A DNA stretch of 64,000 nt. Source: Clostridium sp. (GTDB lineage: Bacteria > Bacillota > Clostridia > Clostridiales > Clostridiaceae). The notes beneath the pieces were generated by a model. It was not told where the DNA came from and searched no databases. It saw only the letters and a list, made by a program, of their open reading frames with translations. Every line of letters begins with the position of its first letter. Within the stretch, counting starts at the first letter, position 1. A program made the translations under genes and the position numbers. The stretch is taken from contig NZ_JAGHFX010000058.1 of assembly GCF_017888565.1 (NCBI RefSeq), positions 186,001-250,000 on the forward strand. The letters are read 5' to 3'. This document shows positions 36,201 through 44,392 of the stretch, in pieces.

Positions 36201-38426
36201 AATGCTTCAGATGAATTGGCTGTTACTGGGTTAAATAGTGAGGGATCTTATATAGAGTTTATAAATGTTCCCAAATCAACCAAGATGCTTGTAAATTATT
36301 CTGCTGGAAATAATGGGAAATTAGTTATGTATAAAAATGCGAAAGTTGTTAGAAATATATACTTTCCAGAAACTAATTCAGAAAGCAGCTATGAAGAAAA
36401 AGTTATTAATATTGATCTAGAAAAAGGAGATACTGTTAAGTTTGTTTTTGAATCATCTAATGGATCAGCAAAGATTAATATAGATAAGATAGATTTTTAT
36501 AGTGATAAATTACCAGAAAATGAAGAAATTAAAACAGGTAATCCATTTACAATTGTTATGAGCCCAAATGGGGATACTACAAGGTCAATGGGATTTGCTT
36601 GGTACACAGATGAAAATGTTAAGGGAACAAAGGTGGAATTAATTGAAGATGATGGACAAGAGGTAGACTTTTCAGACAGTATTGTTTTTACAGGAATATG
36701 TGAAACTGTTGGAACTAAGTTAAATGGTGATAGTAAGGTATATGAAAGCCATAAAGTTATATCAGATAAATTAGAACCAGGAACTAAATATTTTTATAGA
36801 GTTGGAGATGGAATTACTTGGAGTGAAGCTGGAAGCTTTACAACCTCTGATGAGGGAGAATTCTCATTTCTGTATTTAACTGATTCACAAGGTAAAAATG
36901 AGGGTGATTATGAAGTATGGGCAAGAACACTAGATAAAGCTTTAACACAATTCCCTGAATCTAAATTTATGGTAATGGCTGGGGATATGGTAGATGCAGG
37001 ATTAAATGTACCTAATAATGAACAAGAGTGGATATATTTCTTCGAAAAAGCAAGAAAGAGTCTATTAAATTTACCTATGGCACCTGTTATGGGAAATCAT
37101 GAAGGAAGAAATAATACAGGATTTGCTAATCATTTTAACTTGCCAATAAGAAAAGATGTTAAAGCAACACCATTGAATTCTGTATATTCTTTTGACTATA
37201 ATGACGTTCATTTTGCAATGTTAAATACAGAAATGGCAGATAGTAAAGAAATGTTTGAGCCACAAATTGAATGGCTGAAGAGAGACATGATAGCTACAGA
37301 TAAGAAATGGAAAATTATAGTTCTTCATAAACCTCTTTATAGTACTTCATCCCATATAAAGGATAAGGATATTGTAGAAGTTATCAAACCAATGTTAGGA
37401 CCTGTTATAGATGAACTTGGAATAGATTTAGTTCTTCAAGGACATGATCATATATACGCTAGAACAGCACAAATTTATAATGGAGAAAAAACTGATGATA
37501 TAGTTACAGATGGAAAAGTTAAAAATCCTGAAGGTACAATGTACTTAATTAGTAATACATCAGGATTTAAATATTATGATCAACATCCAGATGCAAATTT
37601 TGAATTATTTGAAAAGACTGAACAACCAAAGGATCAATCTTATACTGGGATAACAATTAATAATAAAGAATTAAAAATAGAATCATATTTATTAAATAAC
37701 TCAGAAGTATATGATAGCTATAAAATAGAAAGAACCGATATAGCACCACAAGCAGTAGAAGATTTTATTGTTATGAAAACAGATAATGGGAAGATAAAAC
37801 TCAAATGGGATCAAGTAAATGATATTAATGAATATGTTATATATGAGTTAGATAATAAAATTGATAACAATTGGTCACTTAGGGTAAATTCAGATGAAAA
37901 TAAAGATTATAATGAGTTAGTATTAGATATGGATTATTCAGACGAATATAAATTTGCTATTAAATCGGTTGGCGAGCGTTCATATTCGCATTATACAGAA
38001 GCTGTTACAGAAGAGGTAATGAATCTTATTAAAGATATTGATAATTTACCAGAAGAAGTTAATTTAGGAGATAAAGCTTTAGTAAATTCTTTGATGGAGA
38101 GATATAATAACCTATCCGATAAGGATAAAGCTTTAGTTAGAAATTATAAAAAGCTAGAAGATGCTGCTATAAAAATAAAGGAACTAGAGGCTGAAGGTGG
38201 AACAGATAATGAAGAAAATAATAATGAAGAGAATAATTCTGAAAATGGAAACAATAGTGGAAAACCAGAGGTAATAGATCCTGAAAAAGATAGTAACTTA
38301 GAAAATGAAATAGAAAAAATTCCAAATACAGGCTCAATTATAAGTTATGTTAATATTCTAATATTAGGTTGTGTACTAATAGGATTAGGATATTATGTTA
38401 TGAAGAAGAAAAAAGAAGTTAGCTAA
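33237..38426 (+). CDS. Wall-anchored multidomain phosphodiesterase/purple acid phosphatase
   Basis: About 1,729 residues. Order: signal peptide (ends near ILA-E); a degenerate alkaline-phosphatase-superfamily domain (about 30-440); an Ig-like domain (about 445-520); a second, intact superfamily domain (about 525-960) with MDDLDGIGHN, VLTADHGM and PARGQH; a CBM6/35-like sandwich (about 960-1090); a purple acid phosphatase with its Fn3-like front (about 1100-1500) showing LTDSQ, AGDMVD, GNHEG, LHKPLY and GHDHIY; an Fn3 domain; a helical repeat (SDKDKALVRNYKKLEDA); an Asn/Glu linker; and an IPNTGS sorting signal, membrane segment and KKKKE tail. ATG 33237 is preferred to 33228, which abuts GGGGG. 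It cleaves phosphoesters at the cell surface. Confidence 0.9.
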   Translation: MRVNNKRGLALIVAICLIISIVPSRIILAENNSEKNVINLVIDGLSDKMYEEIKSRGVDTPNIDLLISNGARLREVETVIPSYGGSQATALTGADTDTNRFLYRYYDRESNTCINDTKKTFNMEAQTIFEKFIEDNNGAKVLATGWHLGDKSIDGRGVFKEGNENYKLKEYERGDKLISVESVTKDIIEAINTNDTPKLIMAYSNDIKMAGWGGTDSLINNKLDETIRLIDKNVGEIVNALKDTGKYKNTTIILNSLSNVYTIGSKITTGSLASKITSSTGVKAVESGGGNIESDVKVVIIKQYIMAYAQIYFTNNATEEDKEKVLSYLKDKTNDIGENIEDIYSYEELGISRDYCDYLINPISGKSFSAAGSGTFRTDNLDYREVFCVVSGEDIENGSGVKGSLSIKDIAATICSILGVNPPNNNEGKAWVFEQVSEAPIITVIYPKDNMTVYKDVITLTGTTNMESIVKVNGVEVNVSDNKFSADVTLSEGKNDIVITATNSDGKSSTKVVTVRYMIKPEIPDGNIAVYINWDGFANYYIDLAEKEGKIPTLSNIKNNEGVYFSNAKTGIPSITNPMQAAIASGTTSKYTGNSYRYFDKEKNVIVQETPSRKNESETMAESVVRQGLNAISINQFAFEDRGTVIGDELNPYVNSDIGENGYSDAIARFDTAIELVKNLRAGDIKLDAVPRFIALYMDDLDGIGHNEVETYGSKLAKTEDERIKNVVDRLELMDKKLGEFIEACKEAGIYEKMSFVLTADHGMANFGLQNSTNDDSYKSKLEDLINTIEGLGDGYECEFLHPSQIQSPSEGTDIAIVTVGLQAQISYVNEFDSSVIEDKNKKILDALKEKGYIGEIMYPEEMEERGVRSGFADLIISPKTPYHFHSSIVSSFPARGQHDSLEDRAQNIAAFMWGNGIKKGYECTDIIYNTDFMPTMSKLLNVNAPLDSTGNILYEALEEEVVEDKYIEKIEAECATLNGSASKYFDTNASDELAVTGLNSEGSYIEFINVPKSTKMLVNYSAGNNGKLVMYKNAKVVRNIYFPETNSESSYEEKVINIDLEKGDTVKFVFESSNGSAKINIDKIDFYSDKLPENEEIKTGNPFTIVMSPNGDTTRSMGFAWYTDENVKGTKVELIEDDGQEVDFSDSIVFTGICETVGTKLNGDSKVYESHKVISDKLEPGTKYFYRVGDGITWSEAGSFTTSDEGEFSFLYLTDSQGKNEGDYEVWARTLDKALTQFPESKFMVMAGDMVDAGLNVPNNEQEWIYFFEKARKSLLNLPMAPVMGNHEGRNNTGFANHFNLPIRKDVKATPLNSVYSFDYNDVHFAMLNTEMADSKEMFEPQIEWLKRDMIATDKKWKIIVLHKPLYSTSSHIKDKDIVEVIKPMLGPVIDELGIDLVLQGHDHIYARTAQIYNGEKTDDIVTDGKVKNPEGTMYLISNTSGFKYYDQHPDANFELFEKTEQPKDQSYTGITINNKELKIESYLLNNSEVYDSYKIERTDIAPQAVEDFIVMKTDNGKIKLKWDQVNDINEYVIYELDNKIDNNWSLRVNSDENKDYNELVLDMDYSDEYKFAIKSVGERSYSHYTEAVTEEVMNLIKDIDNLPEEVNLGDKALVNSLMERYNNLSDKDKALVRNYKKLEDAAIKIKELEAEGGTDNEENNNEENNSENGNNSGKPEVIDPEKDSNLENEIEKIPNTGSIISYVNILILGCVLIGLGYYVMKKKKEVS

Positions 38427-38482
38427 TGTTAAATTGATAGTTTAAAAGTATATTTTACCGTATTATTTTAGGAGGAGAGTTT

Positions 38483-39223
38483 ATGAGATTTAAATATTTC
38501 GAGAAAATTAAAGAGCTAATAGATGAAGTTGAAAACGAAGAAAAAGTTGTAATGAATAAAACTGTAGATTTATTTATTGATGCTATTTTAAATAAAAAAT
38601 CTATATTTGTATTTGGAGCATCACATGCAGGAATTATTAGTGAAGAACTATATTATAGAGCAGGAGGATTAGTTGTAATTAACCCGATTTTTGCTAAATC
38701 ATTAATGTTAGATACATCTCCAATTTCTTTAACTAGTAGTATGGAAAGATTAGTTGGATATGGGAAAACAATTTTAGAAAAAGTTCCAATGAAGGAAGGC
38801 GATATATTAATAGTTCATTCCGTTTCAGGAAGAAATCCAGTATCAATTGAAATAGCATTAGAAGCAAAAAAAAGAAATGTATCAGTTATTTGTATAACAA
38901 ACTTAAAGTATTCAAAGACTGTTACATCAAGGCATCCTTGTGGGAAAAACTTATATGAGATAAGTGATATAGTTATAGATAATCATGGTGATATAGGTGA
39001 TGCTTGTATTGAATTAGAAGGGTTAGAACAAAAGGTTAGCCCTACATCTACAGTAATAGCAGCTACTATTATGAATTCTATAATAGCAGAAGTTACACAA
39101 CAATTAGTTAATGCGGGAATAAATAAACCTCCTATATTTTATAGTGCTAATATTGATGGGGGCGATGACTTGAATAAAAAAATATATAATGAGTATAAAG
39201 AAGCTATACACTATAAATATTAA
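38483..39223 (+). CDS. UPF0309 SIS-domain protein, copy 2
   Basis: 246 residues. After a helical N-terminus comes SIS motif 1, SIFVFGASHAGIISEELYYR, then DILIVHSVSGRNPVSIEIAL and VSVICITNLKYSKTVTSRHP. Both copies share HPSG/HPCG, the C-terminal EGL.QK..P.S block and overall length, so they are paralogues. ATG follows AGGAGGAG. A 57-nt gap separates it from the phosphatase gene. It likely acts on a sugar phosphate from the same pathway. Two non-identical copies in one operon suggest either two steps or a heteromer. Confidence 0.85.
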   Translation: MRFKYFEKIKELIDEVENEEKVVMNKTVDLFIDAILNKKSIFVFGASHAGIISEELYYRAGGLVVINPIFAKSLMLDTSPISLTSSMERLVGYGKTILEKVPMKEGDILIVHSVSGRNPVSIEIALEAKKRNVSVICITNLKYSKTVTSRHPCGKNLYEISDIVIDNHGDIGDACIELEGLEQKVSPTSTVIAATIMNSIIAEVTQQLVNAGINKPPIFYSANIDGGDDLNKKIYNEYKEAIHYKY

Positions 39224-39372
39224 TTAGAAATATAGAATATGTATTAAAAAAATATAGATAAATAATATAAATAGTATTGAATATATAGTGAAATTATGTT
39301 ATAAATAATTACACGAACTAATAATGTTATTTATTAAATAATATTCGCTATATAACGAAGGGATGAAAGAAA

Positions 39373-40161
39373 ATGAAGAAGAGATTATTATCTATATTTA
39401 TGGGTTTATTCATTGTAATATCAGTATTAGGAGGATGTAGCGCGGAAAATAAAAATGCGAATGATAAAGTGCTAGGTGTAATTGGTGCTATGGAAGAGGA
39501 AGTTGAACTGTTAAAAGGTAAGATGGATATAAAAGAAACTATAGAAGTTGCAGGCATGGAGTTTTATAGAGGTAAATTACAAGATAAAAATATAGTTTTA
39601 GTACGTTCAGGAGTTGGAAAAGTAAATATGGCTACCTGCACACAAATATTAGTAGATAGATTTAAAGTAACAGCAGTTATAAATTCAGGCGTTGCAGGAA
39701 CAATGGATCCAGAGTTAAATCAAGGGGATATAGTCATTTCAACAGATGCAGTGCAGCATGATTTTGATACTACAGTATTTGGAGATCCCCTTGGTGAGAT
39801 ATCAAGATTAGGAATAACTTTCTTTGAAGCAGATAAGGATATGATTGAAACAGCTAAAAAAGCATCAGAAAATGTTTCGGGTATTCATATAAAAGAAGGA
39901 AGAATAGCATCTGGAGACCAATTTGTAGCGGGTGGAGCTATAGCTGATAGAATAAAAGAAAATTTTGGACAAGTATCAGCTGTTGAAATGGAAGGAGCTT
40001 CCATGGCTCAAGTTGCATATTTAAATAACATACCATTTGTTATACTTAGATCAATATCAGATAAAGCTGATGGTGGGGCAGATCTATCATATGAAGAATT
40101 TTTACCTATAGCTGCTAAAAATGCCAGTAATTTAGTTGAAGAATTCATAAAAATTTACTAA
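39373..40161 (+). CDS. Lipoprotein MTA/SAH nucleosidase
   Basis: 262 residues. Unlike cytoplasmic Pfs/MTAN (about 230 residues) it carries a signal peptide with lipobox VLGGC (Cys22) and a short Asn-rich linker. The catalytic domain looks intact: VIGAMEEEVELL with the first conserved Glu, INSGVAGTMDPELNQGDIVI, SAVEMEGASMAQVA with the purine/ribose Glu, and LRSISDKADGGA with the catalytic Asp. It would split methylthioadenosine, S-adenosylhomocysteine or related nucleosides outside the membrane. ATG 39373 is 150 nt after the previous gene, and a terminator follows, so it is probably a separate transcript. Confidence 0.92.
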   Translation: MKKRLLSIFMGLFIVISVLGGCSAENKNANDKVLGVIGAMEEEVELLKGKMDIKETIEVAGMEFYRGKLQDKNIVLVRSGVGKVNMATCTQILVDRFKVTAVINSGVAGTMDPELNQGDIVISTDAVQHDFDTTVFGDPLGEISRLGITFFEADKDMIETAKKASENVSGIHIKEGRIASGDQFVAGGAIADRIKENFGQVSAVEMEGASMAQVAYLNNIPFVILRSISDKADGGADLSYEEFLPIAAKNASNLVEEFIKIY

Positions 40162-40188
40162 TTAAAAATTATATATGTAGTTTATGTG

Positions 40189-40229
40189 AAACTCTCATTT
40201 TAAGATTATAATTTTAAAATGGGAGTTTT
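40189..40229 (+). terminator. Terminator after the lipoprotein nucleosidase
   Basis: AAACTCTCATTTTAA (40189-40203) pairs with TTAAAATGGGAGTTT (40214-40228) with one G-U pair. Confidence 0.85.
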
Positions 40230-40408
40230 CTTATGTATAAAATTAGATATATAAGTTTTCCTTAGTTTTAACAAAAGAGGTGGAGTAAAAATTATATATT
40301 AATAATTTGTTATTGTTTAAATTAGTATAATAAATATTCTATAATCCTATTAAAAAGGTATATAATAAAAATAAGATTACAAAATATCTTAAAGGATAGT
40401 GATTAATA

Positions 40409-41197
40409 GTGAAAAAAATAATAAATAGAGAAATAATTAAATTAAACAAAAAAGAAAATAAATTACTTAATAAAAAGGAAAATAAATTTATTAAGAGTAA
40501 AGTAGCACCAATTTCGGATAAAATAGAAGAAAAAATACCACAAAAGTTAAAAGATACATTAGAAAGTGCTTTTTATAATGGATTTAAATTAGTTTTAGAA
40601 AAGGGAAGCAGATATATAGAAAAGCTATATGATAAAGATCAAATTCAACTAGAACATGATGTGAATAATTATTCATTAGATAAAAAAGTTACTAGAAAAA
40701 GCCTAAAAGTAATGGATTCTCAAGGAAAGAAAAGTAAGCTTATAAACTCAACGATATCTACAATAGAAGGAGCAGGTCTTGGAGTATTAGGGATAGGGTT
40801 ACCTGATATACCACTATTTATTGCAATGATATTAAAAACAATTTACGAGATTGCATTAAGTTATGGATTTGATTATGAAAGTGAAGAAGAAAAGATTTAT
40901 ATATTAAATTTAATAAATGTTGCTTTAACAAATAGTGAAGAAAAAGTAAGTTATAATGAAAAATTAAATGAAATTGAATATAAAATAGATTCAAATATAG
41001 GCATAAATAAAGATATTAATTTAGAAATTAAAAGTACATCACAAGTATTATCAGAAAGTTTGTTAATGGCCAAATTTATTCAGGGATTACCTATTGTTGG
41101 AGCTTTAGGAAGTATAACCAATTATCAGGTCATTAACAAAGTTAGTAAATATACTAGAATTAGATATAAGAAAAGATATTTAAATAAAAAGCTATAG
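40409..41197 (+). CDS. EcsC-family protein
   Basis: 262 residues. A very Lys-rich helical N-terminus (KLNKKENKLLNKKENKFIKS) precedes the EcsC domain: STIEGAGLGVLGIGLPDIP, LFIAMILKTIYEIALSYGFD and a C-terminal PIVGALGSITNYQVINKV. EcsC-family proteins are peripheral or membrane-associated and of unclear function; B. subtilis EcsC is encoded with the EcsAB ABC exporter, absent here. GTG start behind AAGGATAG. It is monocistronic as far as I can see. Confidence 0.82.
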   Translation: MKKIINREIIKLNKKENKLLNKKENKFIKSKVAPISDKIEEKIPQKLKDTLESAFYNGFKLVLEKGSRYIEKLYDKDQIQLEHDVNNYSLDKKVTRKSLKVMDSQGKKSKLINSTISTIEGAGLGVLGIGLPDIPLFIAMILKTIYEIALSYGFDYESEEEKIYILNLINVALTNSEEKVSYNEKLNEIEYKIDSNIGINKDINLEIKSTSQVLSESLLMAKFIQGLPIVGALGSITNYQVINKVSKYTRIRYKKRYLNKKL

Positions 41198-41283
41198 ATT
41201 ATATTAGTATTTTAAAATAATATTAGTAGAATTAAATAGAATAATTAATATTAAAATTAGATAAAAATATTTGAGGTAAAATT

Positions 41284-41733
41284 ATGAATTTAGTTATAAA
41301 AGAAATCAATGATAAAAATTATAATGAAGCATTAAGATTAAAAGTTAAAAAGATTCAGGAAAACTTTATTGAAACCGTAGAAGAATGCCTAAATGAAGCA
41401 AAGCAATTATCCTTATGGAGGCCTGTAGGTATATATAATTATAATGAATTAATAGGATTTGCTATGTATGGATTATGGGAAAATGAGGGGACTAATGGGA
41501 GAGTATGGCTAGATAGATTTATGATAGGAGATGAGTTTCAAGGAAGAGGATATGGAAGTGAAAGCTTAAAACTTATATTAAATAGAATTTATAATGAATA
41601 TAAACGTAATGAGATATATTTAAGCATTTATGAAAATAATTATTTAGCAATTAAGATGTATGAGAAATTTGGATTTAAATTTAATGGTGAATTAGATATA
41701 AATGGTGAAAAAATAATGAAATTAGAAGTATAA
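41284..41733 (+). CDS. BltD/PaiA-like polyamine N-acetyltransferase
   Basis: 149 residues, GNAT fold. The acetyl-CoA loop is DEFQGRGYGSESLK, and WLDRFMIG, IYLSIYENNYLAIKMYEKFG and FNGELDINGEKIMKLE closely resemble B. subtilis BltD, a spermine/spermidine acetyltransferase, as I recall that sequence. It probably detoxifies or recycles polyamines with acetyl-CoA in the cytoplasm. In B. subtilis bltD is next to the Blt efflux pump; no such pump is here. The following VOC gene begins 29 nt later, so the two may share a transcript with the next GNAT gene. Confidence 0.83.
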   Translation: MNLVIKEINDKNYNEALRLKVKKIQENFIETVEECLNEAKQLSLWRPVGIYNYNELIGFAMYGLWENEGTNGRVWLDRFMIGDEFQGRGYGSESLKLILNRIYNEYKRNEIYLSIYENNYLAIKMYEKFGFKFNGELDINGEKIMKLEV

Positions 41734-41762
41734 TAAGATATATGTAGGGAGATGAATTAACG

Positions 41763-42143
41763 ATGAATATTAAGTTTGTTACAATTACAGTAAAAAATTT
41801 AAAAGAATCAGTAAAATTTTATGAGGATGTATTAAAATTAGAAATTGCACAAGAATTTTCGCCAATGAAAGGAACTAATATAGCATTTCTTAAAGGAGAA
41901 AGTTCAGCAATGCTAGAATTAATAGAATATGAAAATAAGTCTATAGCAGCTGAAGTTATCCATTCAAAAGTATCTATAGGATTTGAGTCTTTAGATTTAG
42001 ATATCACAATAAAAGAACTAGAAGGAAAAAACATAAAAATTATTAGAGGACCAATTAAAACTCCTGGTGGAGAAAGATTTATATTTATAGAAGATCCAAA
42101 TGGAGTAGAAATAGAGTTGATAGAAGGATTTAGTATTAACTAA
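41763..42143 (+). CDS. VOC-superfamily (glyoxalase/dioxygenase-like) protein
   Basis: 126 residues, two beta-alpha-beta-beta-beta modules. NIKFVTITVKNLKESVKFYEDVL and a C-terminal FIFIEDPNGVEIELIEGF are the classical VOC repeats with a C-terminal metal Glu. The usual first-module His is replaced (KFVTIT), so metal binding and activity are uncertain. The substrate is unknown. It sits between two GNAT genes with small gaps; the next gene's Shine-Dalgarno starts right after its stop codon. Confidence 0.8.
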   Translation: MNIKFVTITVKNLKESVKFYEDVLKLEIAQEFSPMKGTNIAFLKGESSAMLELIEYENKSIAAEVIHSKVSIGFESLDLDITIKELEGKNIKIIRGPIKTPGGERFIFIEDPNGVEIELIEGFSIN

Positions 42144-42159
42144 GAAGGGGTGTATTATT

Positions 42160-42684
42160 ATAATTATAAGGGAAGAAACAAATAAAGATAATGAAGAAGT
42201 AGAAAAAGTAATAGAAGAGAGTTTTAAAAGTGCAGAATTTACAGATAATGACGAACATAATCTAGTTAAAAGGTTAAGACGTAGTGATGAGTTTATAAAA
42301 GAACTATCTTTATTAGCTGAAATTGATAATAAGATTGTTGGTCATATTCTTTTAACTAAGGCATTGATAAAGGGTGAAAATAAAGATACAGAAACTCTTG
42401 CACTTGCACCATTAGCAGTTTTGCCTGATTATCAAAGTAATGGTATAGGTAAAAATCTTATGAATGAAGCTATAGAAAAATCAAAGAAATTAGGATATAA
42501 ATCAATAGTAGTATTAGGCCATGAAAATTATTATCCTAAGTTTGGATTTAAAAAAGCAAGTAATTATGGAATTAAGGCTCCTTTTGATGTTCCAGATGAA
42601 GCTTATATGGTTTTAGAATTACTTCCCAATGCGCTTAATGAAGTTGATGGTGTAGTAGAGTATTCAAAAGCATTTTTTGAATAA
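42160..42684 (+). CDS. YhbS-like GNAT acetyltransferase with apparent AUA start
   Basis: From ATA 42160 the product is 174 residues, beginning (M/I)IIREETNKDNEEV, the expected N-terminus for this family. LAPLAVLPDYQSNGIGKNLM is the acetyl-CoA motif and HENYYPKFGFKKAS is the YhbS-type signature. AGAAGGGGTG (42143-42152) is spaced 7 nt before ATA 42160. The first standard start, TTG 42364, would remove the N-terminal third of the fold. So either AUA/AUU initiates or the start codon has mutated. Substrate unknown. Confidence 0.72.
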   Translation: MIIREETNKDNEEVEKVIEESFKSAEFTDNDEHNLVKRLRRSDEFIKELSLLAEIDNKIVGHILLTKALIKGENKDTETLALAPLAVLPDYQSNGIGKNLMNEAIEKSKKLGYKSIVVLGHENYYPKFGFKKASNYGIKAPFDVPDEAYMVLELLPNALNEVDGVVEYSKAFFE

Positions 42685-42688
42685 GAAA

Positions 42689-42743
42689 GGTGAGTATGTC
42701 TTATATTTGATTTTTCACAAATATAAGACATACTCACCATTTT
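42689..42743. terminator. Bidirectional terminator between GNAT and ABC-F genes
   Basis: A perfect 21-bp stem: 42689-42709 with 42718-42738 (GGTGAGTATGTCTTATATTTG). T-rich on the plus side (ATTTTTATT) and A/T-rich on the minus side. It serves the two convergent genes. Confidence 0.92.
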
Positions 42744-44392
42744 TATTGATTTCTTAGTTCCTTAAGTTGCTTTAATACCTCAGAATATTTATTTTCTAAT
42801 AAAGCTTTTTTATTTGGATCACTTTCAAAGGATAATAAAGAAATAACTTCTGAAAGCTTATTTTCTAATATTAATATATTTTCTTTAAGGATCTTTTCAT
42901 CTTTATCAATTTTGGGCTTAGATTTAAAATTAATATATTCATCGTAACTACCATCAAATTGAATAATTTTATTATTATCTATTTCTAATATATAATCACA
43001 AATATTTGAAATGAATTTTCTATCATGAGATACTATTAAAAGAGTTTTATTAGTGTTTTTTAAAGCATTTTCAAGAGATTGCATGCATTTAATATCTAAA
43101 TAATTTGTTGGTTCATCAAGAATTATAATATTATTATCTGAAAGTAAAAGCTTACAAATAGCAACTCTTACTATTTCACCACCGCTTAAATATGAAACTT
43201 TTTTAAATACAGTATCTCCCTTAAAACCAAAGCCATCTAAATTTGTTCTTATAAAACTTTCTTTGAAAGAAGAATTAATTTTAATATTATCTAATATTGT
43301 TTTATCTTGATCGAGTATATCTTGAGATTGATCTAAATATCCAATAACAACATTTTTAGAAATTTTTATATTTTCATTATTGTTACTGATAATTTCTTTT
43401 AATAAAGTACTTTTACCACTTCCATTTTTCCCAATTAAGGCAATCTTTTTTCCTTTCTTTATTTTAAAAGCGCATTCATTTAATAGGACTCTACCACCAA
43501 TAGTAAGATTTAAGTTTTTTGCTTCAATAGGATTTTTAGAAGTGAGCTCTAAATTTTCAATAACATCAATTCTTATATCTTTATCTTCTTTAGGTTTTTC
43601 TTTTACATCTAATTGCTCGATTCTATTCCTAATAGCTTTTATATTATTTTCTAATTTCTTTTTACCTTTTTGACCACCCATTTTATGGAGCCTAGCTTCT
43701 GAATTCCCCATTCTTTTAGGTGTTCTTTTAATACCATCTCTTATATTTTCTTTTGATACTATAGCTTCCTCAAGTCTTCTTTTTTCATTAATATATTGAT
43801 TATATTCAGTATTTTCCCTTGCCTTTTCTGCTTTCTTAAGTTCTATATATTTAGAGTAATTTCCATTGTAGATATTTAGCTTTCCTTCTTTAATTTCAAC
43901 AATAGTATTACATAAAGAATCCAATAGATTTCTATCATGTGAAACTAAAAGAAGAGCACCAGAATAATTTTTCAGCATATCTTCAAGAGTTTCAATACTA
44001 TTACTATCTAAATTAGAAGTTGGCTCATCAGCAATAATAAGTTTCTTATTTTCACTTAAAGCATTAGTAATTTTCATTTTGACCTTTTCTCCACCAGAAA
44101 GATAGTCTTTATATTCAGTAGGAGCATTAAAAATACTTTTTATTTTGTTAAATGAACATTCATTTAAACTATTACCAAATTGGCTAATATAGGAATAGCT
44201 TTCAGTTAAATAAGATGTTCCTTCATCGGAAATCTCATCACCGATTAAAATTTTTAAAAGCGTAGTTTTTCCAGCGCCATTATCACCAACTAATCCTATT
44301 TTATCCCCATCTAGTATTTCAAATTTGTCTATATCTAATATTAATTTATCACCATAATATTTTTTGATTTTATTTAATAATGCTAATTGCAT
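42743..44392 (-). CDS. ABC-F ribosome-protection protein (Vga/Msr/CplR-like)
   Basis: 549 residues, two ABC domains without membrane segments. Walker A VGDNGAGKTTLLK and IGKNGSGKSTLLK; signatures YLSGGEKVKMK and YLSGGEIVRVA; Walker B LIIADEPTSNLD and IIILDEPTNYLD. The interdomain linker has KRTPKRMGNSEARLHKMG, the style seen in antibiotic-resistance ABC-F proteins that displace lincosamides, streptogramin A and pleuromutilins. It has a C-terminal coiled-coil extension. ATG 44392 follows AAGGAGGG. A strong promoter about 215 nt upstream implies a regulated leader. Divergent from a TetM-like gene, also a ribosome-protection factor. Confidence 0.87.
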   Translation of the reverse strand: MQLALLNKIKKYYGDKLILDIDKFEILDGDKIGLVGDNGAGKTTLLKILIGDEISDEGTSYLTESYSYISQFGNSLNECSFNKIKSIFNAPTEYKDYLSGGEKVKMKITNALSENKKLIIADEPTSNLDSNSIETLEDMLKNYSGALLLVSHDRNLLDSLCNTIVEIKEGKLNIYNGNYSKYIELKKAEKARENTEYNQYINEKRRLEEAIVSKENIRDGIKRTPKRMGNSEARLHKMGGQKGKKKLENNIKAIRNRIEQLDVKEKPKEDKDIRIDVIENLELTSKNPIEAKNLNLTIGGRVLLNECAFKIKKGKKIALIGKNGSGKSTLLKEIISNNNENIKISKNVVIGYLDQSQDILDQDKTILDNIKINSSFKESFIRTNLDGFGFKGDTVFKKVSYLSGGEIVRVAICKLLLSDNNIIILDEPTNYLDIKCMQSLENALKNTNKTLLIVSHDRKFISNICDYILEIDNNKIIQFDGSYDEYINFKSKPKIDKDEKILKENILILENKLSEVISLLSFESDPNKKALLENKYSEVLKQLKELRNQ

